DNA from: an uncultured Bacteroidales bacterium
GTDB taxonomy: Bacteria; Bacteroidota; Bacteroidia; Bacteroidales; F082
Assembly: GCA_947307415.1 (NCBI GenBank)
Contig: CAMZJA010000001.1
Span: forward strand, 1-64,000
Direction of reading: 5' to 3'
Length of the DNA stretch: 64,000 bases
The notes below the pieces were generated by a model. That model was given only the letters and a program-made list of their open reading frames with translations. It was not told where the DNA came from and did no database searches. Below are positions 1 to 7,816 of the stretch, piece after piece; within the stretch, counting starts at the first letter, position 1, and every line of letters begins with the position of its first letter. The position numbers and the translations under genes were made by a program.

Positions 1-143
1 TCCCCCGACAGCGGGTGGGTTGCATACGCGTTACGCACCCGTGCGCCACTCTCATATCCCCGAAGGGACATTTACCGTTCGACTTGCATGTATTAGGCCT
101 GCCGCTAGCGTTCATCCTGAGCCAGGATCAAACTCTTCATTGT
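1..143 (-). rRNA. 16S ribosomal RNA, 5' end (partial)
   Basis: Read on the minus strand this begins with the universal 16S 5' segment AGAGTTTGATCCTGGCTCAG, followed by GATGAACGCTAGCGGCAGGC and AATACATGCAAGTCGAACGG, with a Bacteroidales-like V1/V2 region. The mature 5' end is placed at about 143 by alignment to the E. coli start (seven bases ahead of GAGTTTG, give or take a few bases). Only about 143 nt of the gene lie in the window; the rest continues past the left edge. The rRNA operon is therefore transcribed leftward, away from tRNA-Asp. Confidence 0.97.
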
Positions 144-250
144 ATATTGTTGTACTTTAAATTATTCTGTTTCCTGGCGGATTCACCTGTTTCTAGTCTC
201 TTGGAATTGAAAGATTCCTTACCTTTCAGACTACTTTTTATTGGCTCATT

Positions 251-262
251 GCTTTCAAAGAA
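251..262 (-). promoter_or_regulatory. boxA-like antitermination site in the 16S leader
   Basis: The minus strand reads TTCTTTGAAAGC between the rRNA promoter and the 16S 5' end. A GTTCTTTGA block in this place is usual in Bacteroidota rRNA leaders and resembles the NusB/S10 boxA site. The role is inferred from position and similarity only. Confidence 0.4.
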
Positions 263-295
263 CTTTGCAATCATCATTTCTGTCGATTGCGGATG

Positions 296-326
296 CAAAA
301 GTACACCAATTTTTTATACGCACAAC
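296..326 (-). promoter_or_regulatory. rRNA operon promoter
   Basis: On the minus strand a GTTG -33 element (326-323) is followed after exactly 19 nt by TACTTTTG (303-296), a full match to the Bacteroidota -7 consensus TAnnTTTG. It lies about 150 nt upstream of the 16S 5' end. The A-rich sequence and the GTTGTGCGTA block around the -33 element also occur at the tRNA-Asp promoter. Confidence 0.8.
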
Positions 327-397
327 ACTTTTTTGAAAAAAATTTTAAATTATTTTTTTGACGCTGAAAATCAACGCTTTGTGATGGAAATTTTTCC

Positions 398-458
398 AGG
401 AGGGGCAAAAATCAGTCTGGAAACTAACGATTCCAAGGCCTGATTTTTGCCCCTACCT
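398..458. repeat. Long imperfect inverted repeat
   Basis: Arms 401-415 and 440-454 are perfect 15-bp complements (AGGGGCAAAAATCAG and its reverse complement). The stem extends outward through AGG/CCT (398-400 with 456-458, one bulged A) and inward through TGGAA/TTCCA (418-422 with 431-435). Neither side has a T-tract, so it is a poor intrinsic terminator. It lies between the 16S leader and the tRNA-Asp terminator and encodes nothing visible. A small dispersed palindromic element is possible. Confidence 0.75.
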
Positions 459-534
459 CCAAAATTTTACGCCACTGTTACGCCAAAACAAGAAAAAGTC
501 ATTAATTTTTGATAAAAACAGGAATTGATAAAAA

Positions 535-567
535 CAAAAAAAAGAGACGTTTCGAAAAACATCTCTT
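535..567 (-). terminator. Intrinsic terminator of tRNA-Asp
   Basis: Reading leftward from the tRNA, an 11-bp stem (567-557 with 552-542, one G-U pair) closes a TTCG tetraloop and is followed by seven T residues (541-535). It begins 8 nt after the tRNA 3' end, so tRNA-Asp is probably a single-gene transcript, separate from the rRNA operon. Confidence 0.85.
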
Positions 568-574
568 CATTTTG

Positions 575-649
575 CGGTGCCGAACGGGCTCGAACCGTCG
601 ACCTCCTGCGTGACAGGCAGGCATTCTAACCAAACTGAACTACGGCACC
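575..649 (-). tRNA. tRNA-Asp (anticodon GTC)
   Basis: On the minus strand a 75-nt cloverleaf runs from GGTGCCGTAGTTCAG to GGTTCGAGCCCGTTCGGCACC plus discriminator G. The acceptor arms GGTGCCG/CGGCACC pair fully. The anticodon stem CCTGC/GCAGG encloses the loop CTGTCAC with anticodon GTC. The T arm carries GGTTCGAGCC. The 3' CCA is not encoded (CAA follows the discriminator), so it must be added after transcription. It has its own promoter (669-699) and terminator (535-567). Confidence 0.97.
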
Positions 650-668
650 AGCTTTGTTTTGAACGGTG

Positions 669-699
669 CAAAGATACGGCGTTTTTCATTACGCACAAC
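669..699 (-). promoter_or_regulatory. tRNA-Asp promoter
   Basis: The minus strand carries GTTG (699-696), a 19-nt spacer and TATCTTTG (676-669), a full Bacteroidota-type promoter ending about 20 nt before the tRNA. The -33 region GTTGTGCGTA and the A-tract upstream match the rRNA promoter at 296-326. Confidence 0.8.
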
Positions 700-762
700 A
701 TTTTTTTCAAAAAAAATTGTAAAATTTTAAATCACATTGCTATTGGCCTGATTATCAATAAA

Positions 763-2832
763 TTATAATCGCAAAACAAAAGCACCTTCACTTTTTACAT
801 CATAATAATCCTGCCCTATTTCTTCCGCTTTTTTGATTATTTTTTGGCATAAATAAGAAGGGACGCTATCGTCAATTATCAGTAAATCAATGACATAACA
901 ATTAAAAACACGTTCAATGTCAATTTTTTGATTTCCACAAACAACAAAATAATCAATATGTGGGCGATAAGCCAATTTTACGCCAGAAGTCGAGTTTTTA
1001 TCAAAAATTCCAATAATTACTCCGCCAAAAGAAATGAGATTATCACGTTTTTTCATAAATGAATTCTCAAAATCGCTCTCATCAAACAGCAATTTCGAAC
1101 CATTTGAAAATACTCCTTCCTTTATCAAATTATTGTCAATACTGAAATTTGCCAAAGAAGGATTGTTAAACACCGCGGTGTCGCAAAGTAAAACATGCTC
1201 ATTACCACACACAAAAGCAATAGCTGACGCCTTGTTCATCGAATAAACAGTAAAACTCATCTGATTTCGTTGATTTACAGCTCTCATTAGTTGTGATGCG
1301 CTGAAAATCAATAATATAGAAAGCATTCCAAATAAAAACATCTTCCTTTTATGCTCTACCACCATCATCAAAAATAAAAACGTCAGCAGCAAACAGATAA
1401 ACTCCAAGTTATTGATATACAAGCTTTTAACAATAGACATCGGCAAATTTTCAATCCATGTGACAACATAATTCATCACAAAAATCATCCATTTAACAAA
1501 AAAAGCTACACCTATATTAATATAAGGTATAAAGAAAATCAACAGCAGCACCATCCCACCAATGATGACAACACTCGAAATCGGCGTCATAAACAGGTTG
1601 CTGAGCCAAAAATACAGCGGAAACTGATGAAAATAGTATATAGAAAACGGTATTGTAGCGATCTGAGCCGCCAATGTAACCGATGTAAGCTCCCAGATTT
1701 TATCCAAAAACCTAAATTTCACATAAAACATCCGATAAATCGGCTTTTGCAACACGACAATCCCAATAACAGCACTATACGAAAGCTGGAATCCGATATC
1801 GAACAGGTTCGCCGGATTGATGCACAAAAGCAGAAATGCTGATGCAGCTAAACTATTGAGAATCACTCCTTCCCTATTGATCATGTCACCTAAAATAACA
1901 AACGAGAGCATTATCGTGGCACGCAAAATTGAAGGTGCCAAACCAGCAAGCAAGGCATAAAACCATATCAACAACAGCAATAAAATTTGTTTCAGCAGAT
2001 GTTGCCATCGTCTGCGTTTATTCAGAAACGCAAGCATATAAGAAAACACCATAAAAATCACGCCGACGTGCATTCCCGAAACGCAAAGTATGTGCATCGA
2101 GCCCGCCGCCACATATTTCTGTCGCAATTCCGTTGGCAGAGTATCGTCGTAACCCAGCAAAATAGCCGCCGCGACAGCATATTCATCGCCTTCAATGCCA
2201 AGATTTAGCATCGTTTTCAATAGAAAATCACGGAGTGTGAATGAAAGATGATAAATTGGATTTGCACGATTTTGACCCAATTGAATCCAATTTGCATCCT
2301 TCAAATAAACCTGCCGATAAACTCCTTTTCTCGACAAATAGCGCTGATAGTCGAACTGTTCGGGATTCTTCGGAGGCTCTACAAGCTTAGGCTGCTCAAA
2401 AAACACAACCACGTCACCATATTTCAAGTTCAACGAACGCTCGTTTTTCTCAAAATAAGTCAGCACTTGGCCTTCGTCGGACTGCATTTTCATAATCACC
2501 TTGACAGATTTATCCTTTTCAGTCGGACATTCCGCAATTTTTGCAACAAAATAATTACCATCTGAGTCCAAATCATCATCACGAATATGGACAATGACGA
2601 CACCTATTAATATAAGGTGTAGATTCAAAATAGTACCGAAAACCCAACGATATTTATAATCCTTGACAACTGAGGCCGCCAAAAACAATGTAACTCCAAG
2701 AAAAACAACGAGTAACAACAGCATTTGGATTTTTTCTGGCGACAATGGCTCAAAATACAAAAACGCCAGTCCGACGCCAAGCGCAAACGGCATCAGAAGA
2801 CGTATAAACGGATATTTGAACCAATTGATCAT
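763..2832 (-). CDS. comEC: ComEC/Rec2-family DNA uptake channel protein
   Basis: A 689-residue inner-membrane protein of the ComEC/Rec2 family, which moves single-stranded DNA across the membrane in natural transformation. An N-terminal soluble segment after two or three membrane spans (DUF4131-like, about 100-190) is followed by the Competence domain with many hydrophobic helices (about 215-510). The family signature region SMHILCVSGMHVGV is near residue 250. The C-terminal part (about 530-689) sits where a metallo-beta-lactamase domain is expected but shows no HxHxDH zinc motif, so it looks degenerate. ATG at 2832 is preferred; a GTG lies two codons upstream at 2838. It is separated from lpxB by a terminator, so it is probably transcribed alone. 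Confidence 0.9.
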   Translation of the reverse strand: MINWFKYPFIRLLMPFALGVGLAFLYFEPLSPEKIQMLLLLVVFLGVTLFLAASVVKDYKYRWVFGTILNLHLILIGVVIVHIRDDDLDSDGNYFVAKIAECPTEKDKSVKVIMKMQSDEGQVLTYFEKNERSLNLKYGDVVVFFEQPKLVEPPKNPEQFDYQRYLSRKGVYRQVYLKDANWIQLGQNRANPIYHLSFTLRDFLLKTMLNLGIEGDEYAVAAAILLGYDDTLPTELRQKYVAAGSMHILCVSGMHVGVIFMVFSYMLAFLNKRRRWQHLLKQILLLLLIWFYALLAGLAPSILRATIMLSFVILGDMINREGVILNSLAASAFLLLCINPANLFDIGFQLSYSAVIGIVVLQKPIYRMFYVKFRFLDKIWELTSVTLAAQIATIPFSIYYFHQFPLYFWLSNLFMTPISSVVIIGGMVLLLIFFIPYINIGVAFFVKWMIFVMNYVVTWIENLPMSIVKSLYINNLEFICLLLTFLFLMMVVEHKRKMFLFGMLSILLIFSASQLMRAVNQRNQMSFTVYSMNKASAIAFVCGNEHVLLCDTAVFNNPSLANFSIDNNLIKEGVFSNGSKLLFDESDFENSFMKKRDNLISFGGVIIGIFDKNSTSGVKLAYRPHIDYFVVCGNQKIDIERVFNCYVIDLLIIDDSVPSYLCQKIIKKAEEIGQDYYDVKSEGAFVLRL

Positions 2833-2865
2833 TCTCACATGTTTTTATCACATGCAAGATACAAA

Positions 2866-2895
2866 GAAAAAACCGAGGAAAAAACTTTTCCCCGG
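2866..2895 (-). terminator. Intrinsic terminator downstream of lpxB
   Basis: On the minus strand a 10-bp stem (2895-2886 with 2882-2873, one G-U pair) with a 3-nt loop is followed by six T residues (2872-2867). It ends the leftward maf-surE-lpxB operon just before comEC. Confidence 0.75.
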
Positions 2896-2968
2896 CTAGT
2901 TTTCAACAATTTTTATGTTAAAATTTTTTAACAATTGTTAAAGGATTTTAACAATTAGCGGTCAAATG

Positions 2969-4093
2969 TTAATTTTTTTTAACATATGAGATGATAGTCT
3001 CCGCCGCCCTATCTGATGCGCCAGCATTTCCAAGGACATATTTCAATTCCTCGTAATCCTCAAGCAACTTTTTCTGTCGTTTCTGATTGGTTAACAATGA
3101 CTTAACTTCAGATGTGATATTCTCAACCGTCATGTCATTTTGTATCAACTCCTTGACAACCAATCGATCCATGATAAGGTTCACCAGACAGATATATTTC
3201 ACTCTTGCCAGATGTCGCGCTATTATGTAAGATATCTTATTGGCCTTATAACACACCACTTCAGGCACATCGAGCAATGCTGTTTCCAAAGTTGCCGTTC
3301 CTGAGGTAACTATTGCAGCGCTTGACAATTGCAGCAACTGATAGGTACGGTTCAGGACTAACCGAACGTTAGCCTTTTCGCCGATTATCTGCTTGTAATA
3401 ACTCACAGGCAGCGACGGTGCACAAGCAATAACAAATTGATACTCAGGGAATTTCTTCACAACCTTCAGCATCACTGAAAGCATCCTGTTCACCTCCTGC
3501 TTACGGCTTCCCGGCAGCAATGCTATGAGTTCCTTCTTCGGATTTAAGCGATTCGCCTTATAAAATTTCTTCTTGTCGACAATCTCAACTTTAGAAATCT
3601 CATCGAGCAACGGATGCCCAACAAATTGACAATCAACATCATAGTTGTCATAAAACTTCTTCTCAAAAGGAAGAATGCACAACATTTTATCGACAACTTT
3701 CTTAATGGTATACACACGGCGACGCTTCCAAGCCCACACCTGTGGCGAGATGTAATAAAACACCTTGAAGCCCTTCTTTTTCGCCCATTTCGCAATTTTC
3801 AAATTAAAACCCGGGTAGTCGATTAAGATTATTGCATCAGGATTGAACTCGGTGATATCTTTCTTGCAAAAGTTAAAATTCTTTAAGATAGTGTTTAAAT
3901 TTATTAACACTTCAACGAAGCCCATAAACGCCAAATCGTGGTAATTTTTCACCACATTTGCGCCATTTCTACGCATTTTTTCACCGCCCCACGCCCTGAT
4001 TTTCGCTCCAGGGTCCTTCTGACGTATCGACGCAACAAGATTAGAACCGTGCAAATCGCCGGATGCCTCGCCTGCTATGATGTAATACTTCAT
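2969..4093 (-). CDS. lpxB: Lipid-A-disaccharide synthase
   Basis: Glycosyltransferase (family 19) that joins UDP-2,3-diacylglucosamine and lipid X into the lipid A disaccharide at the inner membrane. The 374 residues match the usual length. The N terminus KYYIIAGEASGDLHGSNLV is diagnostic. PQVWAWKRRR (about 122) and LLPGSRKQEVNRML (about 194) are conserved LpxB blocks, and SGTATLETALL (about 265) is in the nucleotide-binding C-terminal half. Its ATG overlaps the surE stop by 4 nt. It is the last gene of an operon that also holds a KdsC-like gene, so the operon favours lipopolysaccharide synthesis. Confidence 0.97.
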   Translation of the reverse strand: MKYYIIAGEASGDLHGSNLVASIRQKDPGAKIRAWGGEKMRRNGANVVKNYHDLAFMGFVEVLINLNTILKNFNFCKKDITEFNPDAIILIDYPGFNLKIAKWAKKKGFKVFYYISPQVWAWKRRRVYTIKKVVDKMLCILPFEKKFYDNYDVDCQFVGHPLLDEISKVEIVDKKKFYKANRLNPKKELIALLPGSRKQEVNRMLSVMLKVVKKFPEYQFVIACAPSLPVSYYKQIIGEKANVRLVLNRTYQLLQLSSAAIVTSGTATLETALLDVPEVVCYKANKISYIIARHLARVKYICLVNLIMDRLVVKELIQNDMTVENITSEVKSLLTNQKRQKKLLEDYEELKYVLGNAGASDRAAETIISYVKKN

Positions 4094-4860
4094 TTTTCAA
4101 AACTTTTTAATTTGTCCATGACGTCGTAAGCCGTCCAGTCGTAATGCGTCGGGACTATTGATGCATAACCGTTTTTCAAAGCGTAAACATCGGTGTCGGT
4201 GCCTTCGTCCTCAACAATGAATGTGCCTCCTATCCAGAAATAATCGCGGTTGTGCGGGTCTTTGCGCTGGTCGAAAATCTCTCTCCAACGAGCCTTTGCC
4301 TGACGGCAAATCTTAACGCCTTTTATCGGGTTTTCCTCAGTGGCTTTTGGGAAATTCACATTCAAGCAAACGCCTTTCGGGAGGCCTTCTTCCAGAACTT
4401 TTTTCGTAATATCTAAGATATAATTGTCGAGATTATCGAAATATGCGTTCGGCGAATAATCCTCGAGGCTGAAACCGATAGCCGGTATACCGTCCATGCA
4501 AGCCTCGACCACGGCAGCCATTGTACCTGAATATATTACGTTGGTAGAAGCGTTCGAGCCATGATTGATTCCCGACACCAAAAGGTCGGGATATTCGTCC
4601 ATTATCATCTGGAATCCCACCTTTGCACAGTCGACCGGGCAACCGTTCAAGACATACATCTCAAAGTCGTCAGATTTCTCTAACTGTCTGAGTCTCAATG
4701 GTTCATTTATTGTCATCGAGTGACCTTGCGCCGACTTCACCTGCTCGGTCGAGACCACTACCACTTTACCAATCTGACGCATCAAATCAGCCAACTTTCT
4801 CAAGCCTTTCGCCAAATATCCGTCATCATTCGTTACTAAAATCGTCGGTTTTCTTTTCAT
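4090..4860 (-). CDS. surE: 5'/3'-nucleotidase SurE
   Basis: Metal-dependent nucleoside monophosphate phosphatase of the SurE family, 256 residues. The N-terminal ILVTNDDGY supplies the metal-binding Asp pair. SGINHGSNASTNVIYSGTMAA (about 95-115) is the conserved SGxNxGxN block with the third metal ligand, and GCPVDCAKVG lies before it. It follows maf directly (stop of maf at 4861) and overlaps lpxB by 4 nt, so it is translationally coupled to both. Confidence 0.96.
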   Translation of the reverse strand: MKRKPTILVTNDDGYLAKGLRKLADLMRQIGKVVVVSTEQVKSAQGHSMTINEPLRLRQLEKSDDFEMYVLNGCPVDCAKVGFQMIMDEYPDLLVSGINHGSNASTNVIYSGTMAAVVEACMDGIPAIGFSLEDYSPNAYFDNLDNYILDITKKVLEEGLPKGVCLNVNFPKATEENPIKGVKICRQAKARWREIFDQRKDPHNRDYFWIGGTFIVEDEGTDTDVYALKNGYASIVPTHYDWTAYDVMDKLKSFEK

Positions 4861-5442
4861 CTAAAATTCTTTTAAAACTTTATACAATTTCTGCGTTGGC
4901 AGTCCCATCACGTTAAAATACGAGCCCTCCACATTGCTGACGCCACAATAGCCGATCCATTCCTGGACACCGTAAGCACCAGCCTTGTCGTAAGGTTTAA
5001 AATTATCAATATAATAATTAACTTCTTGATTATCAAGCGTTTCAAATGTCACTTTTGAAGTAACCGAGAAGGTTTTAGTCTTCTCTTTTGTGTGAACCGT
5101 GACGCCTGTCACCACCTTGTGAACCTTGCCTGAGAGCAGATTCATCATACGAACAGCATCGCCGCGATCTTTCGGTTTGCCTAAGATCTCATTTTCAACG
5201 ATAACGACAGTGTCGGCTGTGATAACCATATAATTTTCAGGCAGTTCCGCATCATCAAAAGCTTTAGCCTTCTTCAGACTCAAAAACGGCGCGACATCAA
5301 TCAAAGGCAAGCGTGAAGGATAATTCTCATCGACTTCCTTAGTCAAAATTGTGAAATCAACGCCGATACCTTTCAAAAGTTCCTGCCGGCGAGGCGATTT
5401 CGACGCCAAAACGATATTATATTTCTTTAAATTGTCTAACAT
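4861..5442 (-). CDS. maf: Maf-family nucleoside triphosphate pyrophosphatase
   Basis: House-cleaning pyrophosphatase that hydrolyses non-canonical or modified nucleoside triphosphates; the family was first linked to septum inhibition. Its 193 residues begin IVLASKSPRRQELLKGIGV, the Maf signature with the phosphate-binding SxSPRR loop. ADTVV (about 75) and GKPKDRGDA (about 90) are conserved active-site blocks, and DKAGAYGVQ (about 152) is the second signature. Start and stop abut both neighbours (1-nt overlap with the prenyltransferase stop; surE begins one base after the maf stop). Confidence 0.95.
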   Translation of the reverse strand: MLDNLKKYNIVLASKSPRRQELLKGIGVDFTILTKEVDENYPSRLPLIDVAPFLSLKKAKAFDDAELPENYMVITADTVVIVENEILGKPKDRGDAVRMMNLLSGKVHKVVTGVTVHTKEKTKTFSVTSKVTFETLDNQEVNYYIDNFKPYDKAGAYGVQEWIGYCGVSNVEGSYFNVMGLPTQKLYKVLKEF

Positions 5443-6380
5443 TATTTAATAAAAAACATTGATAAAACTCCAATTAACATACTGAGTTTCAACCACATAG
5501 ACTGAAGACGAAATTGCTTTTCAGTTCTCAGTGATTTATCAGAAAACAGACTCATAAGATTATTTCCTGTGACCAAAATCACTAAAAATCCAGATGCATA
5601 AAGCATGTAATATATGATTCTAAAACCTAATCCATCAAAATAACTGGCCGCATTCCATATCATCACACAAGTCACAAAACTCAATATAATCACGATAATC
5701 TGAGCCACATTCATACCCCAGATTATCGGAATCGTGCGGCAGTGCGAACGACCGTCGCCCTCGACATCCTGCATATCTTTGACAATCTCTCTAATAAATG
5801 TCATCAGGAAGGCGAAAGCTGTGTAAATCAATACGATATGAAGTGTAACATGCATCCATTCCTGGTTTTCGAGAAGCATTCCCCTATCGCCAAGCATAGC
5901 CAAAATCTGAAACAGCCAAGGCAGAAACACCGCCAAGGCCACTGATAATGAGACGATTAGATTCCCGACAACCAGCTTTTTCTTATATCTACTCGAATAA
6001 CTGTACAAAAAACATGCCAAAAGTATCAGACAAGCGAAAATTGTGATGAAATTTCTGCCGTTTGCCATCAAACTCGCAGCCAGTCCGCAGCCTAATCCAA
6101 TGATTGTCAATACAATGTAAAAAAGATTGCTTTGTTTTTCGGTAAAAATCTTTCCGACGATTATTTTCTTCGGCTTGTTGATGGCGTCAATCTCAACATC
6201 AAAAATATCGTTGATGACGTAACCGCCAGCCTGAATCAGCACCATAGAGATGACCAGAAGTGTGAACGCCAGAGTGCTTGGAAGACCCAAAACGCAGTGA
6301 TGCACGAGGCACATCGTCAACGCCGTGATAATCAGATTCGGCCAGCGAACCAATTTGAAAAAAGCAGCTAACTTATTCAT
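5442..6380 (-). CDS. UbiA-family prenyltransferase
   Basis: Integral membrane prenyltransferase of the UbiA superfamily, 312 residues with about eight or nine hydrophobic helices. The two Asp-rich motifs that bind Mg-diphosphate are present: NDIFDVEID (about 57-65) and KDMQDVEGD (about 202-210). Similar Bacteroidota proteins are usually named geranylgeranylglycerol-phosphate geranylgeranyltransferase, but the acceptor cannot be read from sequence; a quinone-pathway or other lipid role is possible. It sits between the KdsC-like gene and maf with 1-nt overlaps on both sides, which places it in one transcript with envelope genes. Confidence 0.85.
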   Translation of the reverse strand: MNKLAAFFKLVRWPNLIITALTMCLVHHCVLGLPSTLAFTLLVISMVLIQAGGYVINDIFDVEIDAINKPKKIIVGKIFTEKQSNLFYIVLTIIGLGCGLAASLMANGRNFITIFACLILLACFLYSYSSRYKKKLVVGNLIVSLSVALAVFLPWLFQILAMLGDRGMLLENQEWMHVTLHIVLIYTAFAFLMTFIREIVKDMQDVEGDGRSHCRTIPIIWGMNVAQIIVIILSFVTCVMIWNAASYFDGLGFRIIYYMLYASGFLVILVTGNNLMSLFSDKSLRTEKQFRLQSMWLKLSMLIGVLSMFFIK

Positions 6381-6904
6381 TACCAGATATGATTTTCAAA
6401 ATCTTTCATCCATTTATCTTGAACCTTCATCGTCTGCTCGATGATGTCTCGCACAGCGCCTTTTCCGCCGTCTTTGTGGCTGATATACACACTAATCCGC
6501 TTGATTTCCTCGGAAGCATCAGCTGGGCACACAGGCACGCCAACCATCTGCATCACAGGGTAGTCGGGCATGTCGTCGCCCATGTAAACCACCTCTTCTT
6601 TTTTGAGGTTTTTCTCTTTCATATATTCCTCTAACTTAATGATTTTGTTAGGGATATGCATAAAAACATCTTTCACTCCAAGCACTCTCATACGCTGCGC
6701 CATAGAGTCGGCGTAGCCACCAGAAATCACAGCTACATTATAACCCAAACGAACCGCCAGCTGCAAAGCGAAGCCATCCTTCACATTCGTCATACGCAAA
6801 GCCTCGCCATTGGGTAGCATAATAATGTCACCCTGCGTCATAACTCCATCATAATCAAATATAAAGGTGGTTACATTCTTTAAAAGTTCCTTATAATTTT
6901 TCAT
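6380..6904 (-). CDS. kdsC: KdsC-like HAD phosphatase
   Basis: Small cap-less HAD phosphatase, 174 residues, of the KdsC (3-deoxy-manno-octulosonate-8-phosphate phosphatase) type that supplies Kdo for lipopolysaccharide. HAD motif I is FDYDGVMTQGDI (about 14-25), motif II is AVISGGYAD (about 58) and motif IV is YMGDDMPDYPVMQ (about 108-120). ATG at 6904 is chosen; a TTG six codons upstream is less likely. It overlaps the preceding DUF2520 gene by 14 nt and the prenyltransferase ATG by 1 nt. Exact substrate is inferred from family and the lpxB-containing operon. Confidence 0.85.
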   Translation of the reverse strand: MKNYKELLKNVTTFIFDYDGVMTQGDIIMLPNGEALRMTNVKDGFALQLAVRLGYNVAVISGGYADSMAQRMRVLGVKDVFMHIPNKIIKLEEYMKEKNLKKEEVVYMGDDMPDYPVMQMVGVPVCPADASEEIKRISVYISHKDGGKGAVRDIIEQTMKVQDKWMKDFENHIW

Positions 6905-7676
6905 TTTTATGATATTTTTCAAGAATATAATTTGTCAAAATTTTATAAATCTCCTGCTCTTTAGGATATTTCGCAAGCATCTCTTCATGTGCCTCAATAG
7001 TAGCCCTATCGCCGCGACGTGCCGGACCAGTCAGTGCTTTTTCAGGAGATATTTCGAAAGATTTATCAATCATCTCCTTCCCCAACGGTTGCATTATCGA
7101 CAAAGGCAAATTATTGTTTTTCAACAACTTATCAGCTATATCAAGCATAACATTGGTAAAATTTGACACAAAGACAGCAGCCAGATGCAATGTCTTGCGT
7201 TGTTCGTCGTCGCATTCAAAAACCAGCGATGACAAAATCTCAGCAAATTCACGCAGTTTCGCCAAATCATCCTTTGAATTGGCATGTATTAATAAAGGTA
7301 CTTCATTGAAAGAAATTTCACGTTCTTTGCTCATCGTTTGAAGAGGATAGACAACTCCGTGACGGTCGATTCGATTTAAAAGTTCGGAAGACTTTGTCCC
7401 CGAAGTATGAACAGCAAGTCCTTTATAATCAACAAGATGCGATGCAACTTCAGAAATAGAATCATCGTTGACCGCGATTATCAAAAAATCCGATTTTAAA
7501 ATATTTTCATAGTCAGAAACGACATTTACGCTCAATTTTTGACGCATCTTTTCCGCTTCAATTTCATTTCTAACGAAGACACAAAAAGAGCTTATCCCTT
7601 TGTTTTTCAGAACATTACAAAGAGTATAAGAAACATTACCGGCTCCGATAATCGCTATTTTCCCAAAATGCATCAT
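6891..7676 (-). CDS. Rossmann-fold/DUF2520 protein
   Basis: A 261-residue protein with an N-terminal NAD(P)-binding Rossmann fold (IAIIGAGNVSYTL at about 7-19) followed by a helical DUF2520 domain, resembling pyrroline-5-carboxylate reductase and 6-phosphogluconate dehydrogenase folds. HTSGTKSSELL (about 91) and the block with VYPLQTMSKERE (about 110) are typical of this family. The substrate is unknown. It is first in the leftward operon ending with lpxB. The start is one of two adjacent ATGs (7676 or 7673). Confidence 0.85.
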   Translation of the reverse strand: MMHFGKIAIIGAGNVSYTLCNVLKNKGISSFCVFVRNEIEAEKMRQKLSVNVVSDYENILKSDFLIIAVNDDSISEVASHLVDYKGLAVHTSGTKSSELLNRIDRHGVVYPLQTMSKEREISFNEVPLLIHANSKDDLAKLREFAEILSSLVFECDDEQRKTLHLAAVFVSNFTNVMLDIADKLLKNNNLPLSIMQPLGKEMIDKSFEISPEKALTGPARRGDRATIEAHEEMLAKYPKEQEIYKILTNYILEKYHKNEKL

Positions 7677-7741
7677 AAACTCATTTCAAGCTACGAAATT
7701 ACAAAATTTTTCCGAACCATAAAAAACAAAATAAATTTTTC

Positions 7742-7772
7742 ATTGCAGATTGAAATTTTTGCAATATTTTTG
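7742..7772 (+). promoter_or_regulatory. Bat operon promoter
   Basis: ATTG (7742-7745), a 19-nt spacer and TATTTTTG (7765-7772) match the Bacteroidota promoter consensus. The -7 box ends 44 nt before the MoxR ATG. No second clear promoter is seen until 16190, so the eight-gene operon may depend on this one. Confidence 0.75.
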
Positions 7773-7816
7773 CGTTTATATTGTTAATTAGAAAAAGATA
7801 TAAAAATCACAATAAA

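Noticed and set aside
15..443. 142-codon reading frame on the plus strand at the left edge
   Set aside because: It is antisense to the 16S rRNA 5' end and its leader; no protein-like features.
577..768. 63-codon plus-strand frame
   Set aside because: It runs over tRNA-Asp and its promoter; coding is very unlikely.
7781..7816. TTG start for the MoxR ATPase
   Set aside because: It lies 9 nt after the -7 box and the extra residues lack family similarity; ATG 7817 fits better.
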